Source of the DNA: Flavobacteriales bacterium
GTDB lineage: Bacteria; Bacteroidota; Bacteroidia; Flavobacteriales_F; PHOS-HE28
Assembly (NCBI GenBank): GCA_020635725.1
Contig: JACJZF010000010.1
Span: forward strand, 106,637 to 170,636
DNA: 64,000 nt
Reading direction: 5' to 3'
A program made the translations under genes and the position numbers. Positions 34,901-44,550 of this stretch are shown one piece after another. Numbering within the stretch: position 1 is the stretch's first letter; each line of letters opens with the position of its first letter. The notes below the pieces were generated by a model, which was not told where the DNA came from, made no database searches, and worked only from the letters and a program-made list of their open reading frames with translations.

Positions 34901-36612
34901 ACCGCGTATTGCGGGAAGATCAGCTCGGTCAGCACAGGCACATCGGTGATCTGGATCAGTGGGCTGCTGCCGCTGTTCAAGGCCGAAGCCGATGCGGTGA
35001 GGATGTAGCTGCCCACGGCATCGAAGGCGATATCATTGAATGAGGCCACGCCGTTCACCGCGTTCTGCACCAGGGTGCCGCTGATGTTGCCCGGACCGCT
35101 GAGCACGCCGATGGTGACGGCGCCGTTGTACTCGGTGGCCACTGTGGCATCGAAGCGCAACACCTCCACATTGAAGGTGGATACCGCCTGGTTCAGCAGG
35201 CCCGAGAAGGGCACATTGGCGAAGCTCAGGTCCTGCGGCTCGCCGAGCACATCGAACGGATCGGATTGCGCGCTCGCCAGGGGATCGCCGTTGGACACGG
35301 TGGCATCCAGCTGAATCCCGAAATCAGGAATGTCATAGGTGAGGCCGCTGATCACCACGCTGTTCGTTCCGGCCAGGATGGTGCCGCTCAGGGTCCCACC
35401 CAGCGAACCGAAACCGAAGAACAGGGTGATGTCTACATCCGTATCGGCGAGCACGTCCTGCGCCACAGCGCCGGCATCCTGCGCCTCAACGGTGATGCTG
35501 AACGGCGTGTTCTGGATCACGTTTCCGCCTCCGTTGATGCTGGTGATCGCGAGTTGCACCGGCGCGCTGACTGACACGCCCGTACCCGTCACGGGAAGGT
35601 TCACATCCGTGGCGCCCGTGCTGGAGCACACGACGTTGTCGGCATAGGCCGTGGCGGCAAGGGGCGTGAAGCGCACATCGATGGTGGTGACCGGAACGGT
35701 GCCGTTGCCGAGGTTGATCGGTGCCGTGCCGAATGGGGCTGCTCCGGTGCGGATCTCGAAGCCCGTGGGAGGCGTGATGATCAGGTCGGCCGAGAGGCTG
35801 GAGCCTGAGATGTCGAAGCTGCTGGAGGCGCTGCTCGCACCCAGGGTCACGTTGCCGAAATCGCCCAGGAAAGCGCCGGCATCCACCGTGATCGTGGCCG
35901 CAGCGGTGGCCGTGAGGGAGAAATCATCCACGGCCATGCCGTCATCCGCGCCACTCGCGTCTACATCGTTCCAGCGCAAGTAGATCGACTCTCCGTTCAG
36001 CAGTGTGAGGCCAGTGATGGTGGAGCTCAGGTTAGCCGAATGCTGAAGGCTTCCGTTGCCCGTTGGCCCTGCACCATTGACATAATCCAGTGCATCCGCA
36101 TCAACCCATGTACCAGTGGATAATGAGGTGGCATCCAAGCTGTACTGGAAATCGAGTTTATCGGCGCGCGCAGCGGTGCCTATGCGCCAGGTCTCACCCG
36201 TATAAGCAATCGCGATGTTGTTGATCGTCTGACCGGTATTGTTCACCAGGTAGAAGCCGAACATAGGCGTGTTCGAGCCGGAGCGCAGGCCGCCAATCGC
36301 TCGTTCGGTATTGCCAGCAGGCCCGAAATGGTAGGTGCTGCCTGCGTTCCCCGTACCGGTTCCCGCATCCATCTGGGTGTTCCCGTTCGATTCAATGTAG
36401 AACCAGCCGTTCACCCCAGCATTGTGAAGGTTGAGATTGCCTCCGGCCACGTTGATGTTCGCTGTTCCCAGCGCACTGAAATCCTGGTTGTAAGTGGCAC
36501 CAAGCGTGGTGTAGCTGTATTGCGCAGAAGCGGGGAGTGCGAACGCCAAGGCGCTCAGCGCAAGCATGTTCCGGAGCTTTCTGCTCCAATGGGGTCGCTG
36601 TCCTTTCATCAT
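30607..36612 (-). CDS. giant T9SS-exported multidomain protein (2001 aa)
   Basis: A surface protein with a signal peptide (LALSALAFALPASAQ). Residues of about 20-235 form a jelly-roll-like domain (LRWNDVDASGADDGMAVDDF). Beta-sandwich domains follow. At about 882-1026 there are four tandem repeats of about 38 residues with core PGTPCDDGDANTGNDTW and a CxCAGE end. At about 1404-1534 there is a Cys-rich array of six or seven GCC2/GCC3 (ephrin-receptor-like) repeats (CAAGYYNPNVGMTECLAC). From 1541 it carries the module shared with the 1892-aa protein, then a type A sorting domain. Binding or adhesion is likely. Confidence 0.92.
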   Translation of the reverse strand: MMKGQRPHWSRKLRNMLALSALAFALPASAQYSYTTLGATYNQDFSALGTANINVAGGNLNLHNAGVNGWFYIESNGNTQMDAGTGTGNAGSTYHFGPAGNTERAIGGLRSGSNTPMFGFYLVNNTGQTINNIAIAYTGETWRIGTAARADKLDFQYSLDATSLSTGTWVDADALDYVNGAGPTGNGSLQHSANLSSTITGLTLLNGESIYLRWNDVDASGADDGMAVDDFSLTATAAATITVDAGAFLGDFGNVTLGASSASSSFDISGSSLSADLIITPPTGFEIRTGAAPFGTAPINLGNGTVPVTTIDVRFTPLAATAYADNVVCSSTGATDVNLPVTGTGVSVSAPVQLAITSINGGGNVIQNTPFSITVEAQDAGAVAQDVLADTDVDITLFFGFGSLGGTLSGTILAGTNSVVISGLTYDIPDFGIQLDATVSNGDPLASAQSDPFDVLGEPQDLSFANVPFSGLLNQAVSTFNVEVLRFDATVATEYNGAVTIGVLSGPGNISGTLVQNAVNGVASFNDIAFDAVGSYILTASASALNSGSSPLIQITDVPVLTELIFPQYAVNGGTAGTRLQYVCRVQLDNLVPNSIYRYFTGGSTSPSLNLGTPAGNFYTINNTPDAAGYITGQTSSKSMNGLLMSGDEFTTSGRFGEFTTDGSGSYTGWFSMVPTGNAVFADGSAIYFYIDLNNGNGGTTVATEVRSTNTITMVIPTGSARAVYGESGASPENMIFLYDNTAGSGRPLYGTWAEDDGITTNYATWYAGNVEAQAGRWGAYIPTDLANGVRRIEQRDVATGALVGCPGLSADGTWTGAGSTVNPAAGITPIAFTSGDAGFPAAATWYADLEGDGLGDPNDTQVACEAPVDYIADNSDLCPLLQGTVGSACDDLDAGTINDVIQPGCVCAGQNTDCEGTPNGTALPGTPCDDEDAATGNDTWDNSCMCIGELIDCEGVIGGTDLPGTPCDDGDANTGNDTWSPSCVCAGELLDCEGVPGGSATVGTPCDDGSTATINDVYQGDCSCAGDPIQFTAGNIVVLQAGNGTGSLVNTGNPVVLREFNAMGTNTVSVELPSSGANPLVVGGTASTEGLLSRSEDKAKLIFSGYVQELPGAASLSASTASAVNRGIGSVDADAQFALEATSSTAFSSGSIRGAASQGTDFWSAGANTGIAYFGPGAPATVSTTLTNCRAMEVHDGQLYFSSGSGASRGVWAVGTGTPTTSGQTSTVVVNAGGSASPYEFQFNAATTICYIADDRTFATGGGVQRWDFDGSVWNLSYTLAVDGTTGARGLDVDFSGADPVVYATTTDSPNRLVRVVDTGAGSVGATIATAPTNTAFRGVSLSPEAGCLADSDNDGICDIDDLCPLAVDGIANFDTNTCGCELGYYQETTTIGPNTVITGCTICPPGSYCPDGVAAIPCPAGEFMGMAGASVCQPCAAGYYNPNVGMTECLACAPGFFNPSVGMTSCQACAAGTFNPVEAATECQSCAPGSFSGTAGAVSCTLCEANTYNPDFGATECLACASGESSGVGATACTPIVGCTTDIDIIFQPDGVSDIGWELRAQGSNALLQSGNGVYPASPGYSLATCLPDGCFYLVVTDDGGDGITGGGYQLRVNSSGRLIDNLRDAFGNGGFTAGSVSQIANGEGFCLPLGQDRLIFTSCDKLDWRTGPCNAEYVYANDNALVTAEYGVSNATSGYQMWWFDPNGGYSFRRYQSHSTSNGLPASATRACGFRLNNWSGNQLAQGVLYNVKVRGRVNGTFLPWGPACRLMVDDAAAQCPRTKLMDIPNNQFLSCGEMRDVAANVYVHARPVRRMQANCTYLNANRYQFRFRIPAESFVLVKTASNYFVNTTGLACGKTYEVDVRASFDNGATWCAAGGAGLNDPAWGDVCLLTTSNCFNGGGQSIALQGNGVNGALTMYPNPNRGDQLFINLSQVEEGVSTVSVDIYDGFGKRVAARTIAVQDGFVNTVLELRGELATGMYLVNITAGSTLHTERLVIQP

Positions 36613-36746
36613 CTAAGGGGTTAGGTCTGGTGCGAAGCAATGCAGGGCACATTGCTTCAATGTGAACACGGATCGAAGTTGGGGCAAAAGCCCTAGCCAC
36701 CCAAAGGGATGGGCGTTTCTTGTTGATAAGTCGAAGGAAACCGGGC
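36613..36746. other. spacer between cargo genes
   Basis: A 134-bp gap on the minus strand; it contains only weak imperfect hairpins (around 36687-36707) and no recognised promoter box. Confidence 0.4.
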
Positions 36747-39290
36747 TCAGTCCCGGATCAGCCGCAAGGTGCTCTGGGCCTGACCGGAGCGCACGGTCAC
36801 GAAGTAGGCGCCGGCCGGGAGCTGGCGTGCATCGAACTCGAAACGGTCGGCGTCATCGTCCTTGCGCAGGGACATCATCAACCGGCCGGTGGCATCGGAG
36901 ACCAGGATATCGGCCGTGCCTTGCGGCAGATTGAGCAGATAGGCCACATCGCGCACGGGATTGGGGAAGAGCCCCGGCAACGGCGCTTCCATGCCGAAGC
37001 GCACCGGCACCGCATCCGTTTCGGACCACGCCCCGTTGGAATCGGTCTGGCGGAGCTTGTAGTAGGAAGTGCCCATCCACGGACGGTCGTCCACGGCACG
37101 GTAATCCACGGGCAGCCCGATGGTGCCGGAGCCGGGGACCTGCGCGATTTCCTCGTAGGTCACGGCATCCTTGCTGCGCAGCACCGTGAAAAGCGCATTG
37201 TCGCGCTCCGACGCGGTGGTCCAATCGAGCAGCACCTTTCCGGCTTCGGCCCGCGCGGTGAACCGGAGCCATTCCACCGGAAGCGGCGAGAGCACGTTCG
37301 TGATCGTGAAGGGACCGAAAGCGGTGACCACATCGGCCGTGGCCGAATACGCCATTCCGGAGCCCTCGATCTGGTCTTCCCAGAGCTGCCCGGAAGCGCT
37401 CCAACGTTGGGCGCGCAAGGTCAACGGATCATCGTAGGGCGAGATCGGCAATTCGAAATCGGCATAGCCGAAGGTGAGCGCCGCGGTAGGCGTGCCCGTG
37501 GGGTCGATCTGCCAGAAGCGGTCCACCGTGGCATCGCGGTTGTCCGGTGAGAGCAGGTTCATGTAGCTGTTCAAGCTCGTTACCGCCGTTGGCGTGGTGG
37601 GCCAAGGCAGGTTGTCCGGGGGGGTGCCGTAGGTCGACATCGTCACGCTGCCCGCGTCGCCGCTGAGCAGGTCGAAGGTGAAGGGCGTGTAGGCCGCCGT
37701 GGTGCCAAAGGGAACCAGGTGCGTGCCGGTGGTGGTGCCGATGTCCCAGCGCACGCGCGAGAGGTTGTCGGTGCGCTCGCTACGGATGTGGCGCGAAACT
37801 CCGAAGGAAGAGTTCGTCACAATAGCGCCAGTAGCACCACCAGATGCGTTCAGCAAACTAAGCTCATTGCCATTTAGGTCGATGATAGCCGCATCAGTTC
37901 CAGCCCCGCTATTTCCAAGGCGAAGTGTATTGCCAACAGTCACACTCGATGACAATGTCACAAGAGGATTCACATTGGTCTTAGCAATTGTCCAATTGAA
38001 GAATTGCTCACCACCCGAGGTAGAGATAACCTGCGACGCAGCGGTACCATTAAATAAGACCAACCCATTACGCTCCACGAAAGCGTTCGGACTGTAACTG
38101 TTCCAGTTGCCCTGCACCGACAGCTGGAAGTTGGAGATGGACACATCGAGGCTTGGGGTGCCCGCCACATTGTCGATGACCAACGCGCCCTTCACCAGGG
38201 TGGTGCCTGCCAGCGATTTCACCCCGGTGCCCGTGATGCGCAGGTTGCCATAGCCACCTCCAACCCCACGTATGTCTTGTCCTCCATTCCCGGAATAGAT
38301 GGTCTGGCTCGCAGGTTGAAATTGATACTGGTTATTCGCCCCGGTGAAGTAACTAACCCAAGCGACGGGGGAGCCCGTAATCTCTAAAGTGCCACCATTG
38401 TTCACGGCAAGCGTATGCTTCGCTGCACCCGCAGCGAGCGTACCACACGATAACTGGCCTGCTCTCACGTAACCGCCATTGTTGATCGTGAAGCGGCAGG
38501 TGTAGGCAGCCGCGGTGTTGTTGGTGGTCATGTAAATGGTCCCGGGCACGATCAAAGTGCCGTCCACCGTGTAGGAGCCGCCGAGCGCGCCGGTATCGTT
38601 CCCGGTGAGCCCATCCATGGAGAGGTTGCCGGAGCCGCCGGCGCCGATCAGCGTAACGGTGGCGCCCGCTCCGATGGTGACATGGAAATTCGACGCGCTG
38701 GTGCAGTAGTTGAACATCATGGTGTTCGACCCCGTGCTGAAGCGGAGGTTCACGTCCATGGAGATGGTGAAGTTCGTCGTGGTCATTGGCGCGAACGTGA
38801 GCGGGTGCGCCACGGTGCGCTTCACCAAGCGCGCGGCGTCGAAGGTTCCGGTGCCGCTCAAGGACACGTTGGCCCCTTCGATGCCGAAGCTGATGCCATC
38901 GAGTGTGCTACCGTTGCCGATCTGCCCGTCGCAGATGATCTGCGTGCCATAGACGTAGATGTAGGAGAGGTTCGTAGGGCCGCCGTCGTTGTTGTACAGC
39001 TTGCCCCCGGTTTCCACAAAGAGGTCCTGGCAGTAGTAGCTGCCGCCGTATGTCGCCACCACGGTGGTTCCGGTACGAATAAAGACCCGCGCGTTGGCGC
39101 TCGGCGCAGAACCGGCAGCTGGCGAGCTTGCCCAGCTGGTGCCGTCGTACACACGCCATGTGCCCGGGGTGGCCCAGCTGCCGCTGACCCAGGAGCCGTA
39201 ATCACCCGCCAAATACTGTGCTTGGGCGCCGACCGATGCCAGCATGATCAACCCGCCCACCAATAGGTTCCGCATCCACCTTGTACTCAT
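36747..39290 (-). CDS. T9SS-exported protein with a mosaic low-GC segment (847 aa)
   Basis: A secreted protein with signal peptide MRNLLVGGLIMLASVGAQAQ after a short MSTRW lead. The body is repetitive beta structure rich in Thr/Asn/Gly (GSTLDGISFGIEGANVSLSG), likely a beta-helix. At about 690-760 there is the Bacteroidota Fn3-like region PLPVEWLRFTARAEAGKVLL with DWTTASERDNALFTV. The C-terminus is a type A sorting domain (LFPNPVRDVAYLLNL, LPAGAYFVTVRSG). DNA from about 37801 to 38100 has clearly lower GC than the rest. It is followed by the 2001-aa gene on the same strand. Confidence 0.9.
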   Translation of the reverse strand: MSTRWMRNLLVGGLIMLASVGAQAQYLAGDYGSWVSGSWATPGTWRVYDGTSWASSPAAGSAPSANARVFIRTGTTVVATYGGSYYCQDLFVETGGKLYNNDGGPTNLSYIYVYGTQIICDGQIGNGSTLDGISFGIEGANVSLSGTGTFDAARLVKRTVAHPLTFAPMTTTNFTISMDVNLRFSTGSNTMMFNYCTSASNFHVTIGAGATVTLIGAGGSGNLSMDGLTGNDTGALGGSYTVDGTLIVPGTIYMTTNNTAAAYTCRFTINNGGYVRAGQLSCGTLAAGAAKHTLAVNNGGTLEITGSPVAWVSYFTGANNQYQFQPASQTIYSGNGGQDIRGVGGGYGNLRITGTGVKSLAGTTLVKGALVIDNVAGTPSLDVSISNFQLSVQGNWNSYSPNAFVERNGLVLFNGTAASQVISTSGGEQFFNWTIAKTNVNPLVTLSSSVTVGNTLRLGNSGAGTDAAIIDLNGNELSLLNASGGATGAIVTNSSFGVSRHIRSERTDNLSRVRWDIGTTTGTHLVPFGTTAAYTPFTFDLLSGDAGSVTMSTYGTPPDNLPWPTTPTAVTSLNSYMNLLSPDNRDATVDRFWQIDPTGTPTAALTFGYADFELPISPYDDPLTLRAQRWSASGQLWEDQIEGSGMAYSATADVVTAFGPFTITNVLSPLPVEWLRFTARAEAGKVLLDWTTASERDNALFTVLRSKDAVTYEEIAQVPGSGTIGLPVDYRAVDDRPWMGTSYYKLRQTDSNGAWSETDAVPVRFGMEAPLPGLFPNPVRDVAYLLNLPQGTADILVSDATGRLMMSLRKDDDADRFEFDARQLPAGAYFVTVRSGQAQSTLRLIRD

Positions 39291-39566
39291 CACCGCGCAA
39301 AGCAAGGGTGCTGCCATGAATGAGATGTTTCCCGTATCTGAATAGTCCTGCGGAGAGCGTGGCGAAGGTACGCCGAAACCCTTCATGGGGCTAGTCCGCC
39401 CCTTTTGGCCGGGCCCCGAATCGCCGCTTGGGCATGGAACCGGCCAGCGCCTCAGCACCCCTCCTCGGCGCCAACCTGGGCCGGAGCGCTTTCAAGGGGC
39501 GCTTCGAACCTGTAAAGCGGAATTCCCGGAAGGACGTTCACCAGGGGGGCTGGCCAGGAGGCCGGC
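39291..39566. other. spacer between the M16 operon and the 847-aa gene
   Basis: A 276-bp gap. It holds the TACCTTCG box at 39363 and no convincing gene; short plus-strand frames here have no coding character. Confidence 0.5.
39363..39370 (-). promoter_or_regulatory. -7 promoter box TACCTTCG
   Basis: A TAnnTTCG box 72 nt before the ATG of the 847-aa cargo gene. Confidence 0.4.
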
Positions 39567-41813
39567 TCATTCATCCTTCCCTCCGGGAGGCTGCTCGTAG
39601 GGGTTCTCCTCGATCGGCTCCTTGTACTCCTCCACCTTGCGTTCGGGAAGATGGGTGGCGAAGAGCTCGGGCTTCAATCCGGTGTTCACCGCGATATTCG
39701 TCACCTTCATCTCCACCTCGCCAGACGGACCACCGTATTGGCTGATGAGTCGAGGGAACAGCACACCGTCCACGGGCTTGTAGTCGTCGTAGTCCGTGGT
39801 GATCTGGTAGCTGCGGCCGTTGAGGTAGCGCTCCTCGGTGCGTCGCACGCGAAGGCCGGTTTCCTCATCGAAGTAATCGCCCACCGAGCCGCCGGTGAAC
39901 AAGGAGATGAGCACCTTCAGCACGGGACGGTCGCCGATGTGCGTGCGCCCGGCGAGCACCGTGCGCTCCACGTGGTCGGCGTAATGGAGTTCCGGCACGG
40001 GGTGCCCGTTGAGCTGCATCTCGGCCAGATCCATGTCCTCCAGCTCCATCACCCCTTGCCCATCGCGGCGCATGGCCCGTTCGCCGTCGAAAGCCGACTC
40101 CTGCACGACCAAATCGCCGGACTTCGCCTCGGAGCGGAAGCGCCCGCCGGTGCCGTACCACTGGGTGATGGTCAAGGGCGTTGCGCCCATGGTGGCGCTG
40201 ATCTCCATGCGCATGTCGTTGATCCTTCCGGCGGCAGCCTTGCCACCGATGGCCGTCAGGTACGCATCGATCACATCGGCGGCGGTCTTGCCGGGCACCG
40301 GTTCGAATTGCTCAACGTACATGGCGCCATTGTGGTCGAGCTCCATCACCTTGGGATTGGTGCTCCAGCTCAGGGGCTCCAGGCGCGGGAGCAGCTCCCG
40401 CTTGTCGCCCACCACCAGGATCACGGCATTGTCCGGATGGAGGAAGGCCTCCGCCGCGGCCTGCACATCGGCCGCCGTAACAGCCTCCAAGCGCTTCAGA
40501 TATGTGGCGTAGTGATCCTTCGGCAGGTCGTTCAGGTAGGTGTTGAGCGCGAAGCGGGCGATGGTGCGCGGGTCCTCGAGGCTGCGCCCGAAGCTGCCGG
40601 CCATGTAGCTCTTGGCCAGGGCGAGCTCCTCGTCGGTGACGGGCTTCATGCGCATGCGCTCGATCTCTTTGAGGGTCTCGGCGATGGCGCTGTCGGTGAC
40701 GGCGGTGCGCACATTGGCCGAGGTGTGGAAGTGGCCGTTGAAGCGGTCCGGGTCAAGGGTGGAATAGGTCCCGTAGGTCCAGCCTTTGTCCTCGCGCAGG
40801 TTCTGCATGAGGCGCGCGTTGAAGACCCCTCCGCCGAGGATGGTGTTCATCACCTGGGCGCTCATGGAACGCAGGTCCTTGGGCTGCAGGTTCAGCGGGA
40901 AACCCACGCGGATCACGGATTGCGCGGCGCCTGGCCGGTCCACGATCATCACGCGGCGGGGGCCTTTCGCCACCACGGGCTGCTCCAGGAATCGCACGGG
41001 CCCGATCCCATCGATGGTCTGCGTGCCATCCTCGTTGACCACGGTGTATTTCTGGGCCGGCTTCCAATCGCCGAAATGATCCTTGGCGATGGTCTTGGCC
41101 TCCTTCGCTGTGATGTCGCCCACGAAGACCAGATAGCCGTGCTCCGGCCGGAAGAACTTGGCGTGGTAGGCTACGATCGCCTTCTGCTGGATCCCGGAGA
41201 GGCTCTTCTCGGTGACCACCTCGCCGTAGGGGTGCGCGCGACCGAACACCACCGAGCGGCCCACCGCCTCGGCGATGGCCGACGCATCATCCTGCCGCTG
41301 CCGCACCTCGCTGATGGCCCGCGTGCGCGCCTTCTCCAGCTCATCGGCCGGGAAAGCGGGCGTCTTCACCACTCCGCTCACGACGGGCATCAGCGCGCCC
41401 AGGTTGGATTTGAGCACCGTGGCATAGACCCCTTCGGGACTGGTGTAGAGGTGCGCGCCGAGCATGTCCACGGTACGGTCGAGCCTTGCCTTCGGCATGT
41501 CCGCGGTGCCCGCTGCGAGCAGTTCGCCCATAAGGTCGATGAGACCCGTCTGACCGCCTTGTGACATGGGCGGTATGTCGAAACGCACCTGCACGCCCAC
41601 CATGGGCAGCTTGTGGTTCTCCACCACGATCACACGCATGCCGTTGCTCAGCGTGAAGATCTCGTGCTCACCGAGGTTCACCACAGGGGCAGGTCCGGGA
41701 GAAGGGGCTTTGGTGCGATCGATCTGGGCGTGCATCATGAAGGGAACGATGAGCGCACCGCCCAGCGTGAGCAGGGCTCGCGTGGACGGGCGGTGGATGT
41801 TGAAGCGATTCAT
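39567..41813 (-). CDS. M16 family protein without the zinc motif, with extra C-terminal domain
   Basis: A 748-aa secreted partner of the M16 peptidase at 41825. The M16 N and C domains span about residues 35-430 (EIFTLSNGMRVIVVENHKLP, FVGDITAKEAKTIAKDHFGD), but the HxxEH position reads QGGQTGLIDLMGEL, so it cannot bind zinc and is the non-catalytic subunit type. Residues of about 480-735 form a LolA-like beta domain (GRINDMRMEISATMG, YQITTDYDDYKPVDGVLFPR). The ATG at 41813 is 11 nt after the stop of the catalytic gene. Confidence 0.92.
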   Translation of the reverse strand: MNRFNIHRPSTRALLTLGGALIVPFMMHAQIDRTKAPSPGPAPVVNLGEHEIFTLSNGMRVIVVENHKLPMVGVQVRFDIPPMSQGGQTGLIDLMGELLAAGTADMPKARLDRTVDMLGAHLYTSPEGVYATVLKSNLGALMPVVSGVVKTPAFPADELEKARTRAISEVRQRQDDASAIAEAVGRSVVFGRAHPYGEVVTEKSLSGIQQKAIVAYHAKFFRPEHGYLVFVGDITAKEAKTIAKDHFGDWKPAQKYTVVNEDGTQTIDGIGPVRFLEQPVVAKGPRRVMIVDRPGAAQSVIRVGFPLNLQPKDLRSMSAQVMNTILGGGVFNARLMQNLREDKGWTYGTYSTLDPDRFNGHFHTSANVRTAVTDSAIAETLKEIERMRMKPVTDEELALAKSYMAGSFGRSLEDPRTIARFALNTYLNDLPKDHYATYLKRLEAVTAADVQAAAEAFLHPDNAVILVVGDKRELLPRLEPLSWSTNPKVMELDHNGAMYVEQFEPVPGKTAADVIDAYLTAIGGKAAAGRINDMRMEISATMGATPLTITQWYGTGGRFRSEAKSGDLVVQESAFDGERAMRRDGQGVMELEDMDLAEMQLNGHPVPELHYADHVERTVLAGRTHIGDRPVLKVLISLFTGGSVGDYFDEETGLRVRRTEERYLNGRSYQITTDYDDYKPVDGVLFPRLISQYGGPSGEVEMKVTNIAVNTGLKPELFATHLPERKVEEYKEPIEENPYEQPPGGKDE

Positions 41814-41824
41814 GCGCTGTTGGA

Positions 41825-43141
41825 TCAAGGTTTGCGCTCGCCTTTCGGGAGGTAGTGGAGCACCACGCGCGTCGGCCCGAAATACGTGATGGCCGCCTGT
41901 TTCAGGTCATCGGGCGTGAGCTGCAGGTAGCGGTCGATCTCGGTGTTCACCAGGCGGGTGTCGCCGAGCAGCAGGTAACACCGTGCCAGATCGCTGGCGA
42001 TGCCGGCCACACGCGCACGATCCTGCACGAGTTCCGTCTCCAACTGGGTCATGAGCTTCTGGAATTCCTCCTTCGGCACACCTTCTTGCTGTATGCGGCG
42101 CACCTCTTCGAGCATGCCGCGCTCCAGGTCATCGGCTCCCACGCCGGCGTTGGCGATGGCATACATGACGGCCACGCCGCCCTGCTCGAAGGGCAGGCTG
42201 AAGGCGCCTGTGGCGATGGCCTTCTCCTGCTGATCCTTCAGCGCCACGTTCAACCGGCTGCTGTTGCCGTTGCTCAGCAGGCGGTTCACCATATCCACTG
42301 CGTAGAAGTCCTTGGAACCCGCAGGCGGTATTCGGAAGCCCAGCACCACGGCGGGCAGCTGGATGCGGTCGTACACCACATCGCGCCGCTCGCCCTTGGG
42401 CTCCGGCTCCTTCACGTCGGGCTGCAGCACTTCCTTGCCTCTGGGGATATCCTTGAAATAACGCGCCACCAGGTCTCGGGCGGACTGCTGATCGATGTCG
42501 CCGGCGATCACCAGCACGGCGTTGTTGGGGACGTAGAAGCGCTTGTAGAAATCCTTGTAGTCCGCTTCGCTCGCCGCGTTCAGGTCTTCCATGAACCCGA
42601 TGGTGGGCCAGCGGTACGGGTGGTTGGCATAGGACCGTGAGAGCACTTCCATGAGGATGGTGCCGTAGGGCTGGTTCTCGTAGCGCTGGCGGCGTTCCTC
42701 CTTGACCACCTCGCGCTGCGTGTCCACGCCCTTCTGGTCGACCTTGGCGTGCAGCATGCGCTCGCTCTCGAGCCAGAGCCCTAATTCGAGCTGATTGCTG
42801 GGCAGCACCTCGTAGTAGTAGGTACGGTCGGCGGTGGTGTTGGCATTGAGCACGCCACCGGCTTTCTCCACGTAACGGCTGAACTCCCCGCGATCGATGT
42901 TCTCCGAGCCCTCGAAGAGCAGGTGCTCGAAGAAGTGCGCGAAGCCGCGGCGGGTGGGGTCCTCATTCTTGCTGCCCACGTGGTACATCACGCTCACTGT
43001 TACGATGGGCGTGGTGTGATCCTCGTGCAGGATCACGTGGAGGCCGTTGTCCAGGTCGAATTCCGTGAAGGCGATCTCGCTGCGCTGGGCGATGGTGGTC
43101 GTTGCGAGCATGGTGATGGTTGCGGCGGCTGCGATTCTCAT
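41825..43141 (-). CDS. M16 zinc metallopeptidase, catalytic subunit
   Basis: A 438-aa secreted insulinase/processing-peptidase family protein. After the signal peptide (ATITMLATTTIAQ), the catalytic motif HFFEH lies at residues 69-73, with the further Glu in QREVVKEERRQRYENQPYG. The C-terminal M16 half follows (FYVPNNAVLVIAGDI). It should form a clamshell heterodimer with the inactive partner encoded next, degrading peptides in the periplasm or at the surface. A TACCTTCG box lies 41 nt upstream. Confidence 0.96.
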   Translation of the reverse strand: MRIAAAATITMLATTTIAQRSEIAFTEFDLDNGLHVILHEDHTTPIVTVSVMYHVGSKNEDPTRRGFAHFFEHLLFEGSENIDRGEFSRYVEKAGGVLNANTTADRTYYYEVLPSNQLELGLWLESERMLHAKVDQKGVDTQREVVKEERRQRYENQPYGTILMEVLSRSYANHPYRWPTIGFMEDLNAASEADYKDFYKRFYVPNNAVLVIAGDIDQQSARDLVARYFKDIPRGKEVLQPDVKEPEPKGERRDVVYDRIQLPAVVLGFRIPPAGSKDFYAVDMVNRLLSNGNSSRLNVALKDQQEKAIATGAFSLPFEQGGVAVMYAIANAGVGADDLERGMLEEVRRIQQEGVPKEEFQKLMTQLETELVQDRARVAGIASDLARCYLLLGDTRLVNTEIDRYLQLTPDDLKQAAITYFGPTRVVLHYLPKGERKP

Positions 43142-43182
43142 GCGTGCGGGTGTTGCGGAAGGAGGCTCCGGTCCCGGGGCGC

Positions 43183-43190
43183 CGAAGGTA
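43183..43190 (-). promoter_or_regulatory. -7 promoter box TACCTTCG
   Basis: A TAnnTTCG box 41 nt before the ATG of the catalytic M16 gene. Confidence 0.45.
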
Positions 43191-43247
43191 TGCGGATGCG
43201 CCCGGGGCCGCATGCCCTTGCGGCGATCGCGCCATGCCCGCTGGGGT

Positions 43248-43255
43248 TAACTTCG
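43248..43255 (+). promoter_or_regulatory. -7 promoter box TAACTTCG
   Basis: A TAnnTTCG box 31 nt before the thiolase ATG. Confidence 0.5.
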
Positions 43256-43286
43256 CGGCCCTTCAACCGAACAAAACTCCTGCATC

Positions 43287-44465
<1,179 letters not shown>

Positions 44466-44550
44466 ACGAACATCGGCTTGACCACGGACCGGATCGCGAG
44501 GCCACTGCATCGAAATCCGCCTGGCGCGCCATTCCAAAACGCTTCCGCAC

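Noticed and set aside
30496..35043. 1515-aa plus-strand open frame opposite the 2001-aa cargo gene
   Set aside because: The minus-strand frame carries a signal peptide, recognisable domains and a sorting signal; the plus frame is low-complexity Ala/Gly/His/Arg sequence typical of antisense frames in high-GC DNA.
39651..41564. 637-aa plus-strand frame opposite the M16 partner
   Set aside because: It has no recognisable motif and lies antisense to a clear M16 protein.
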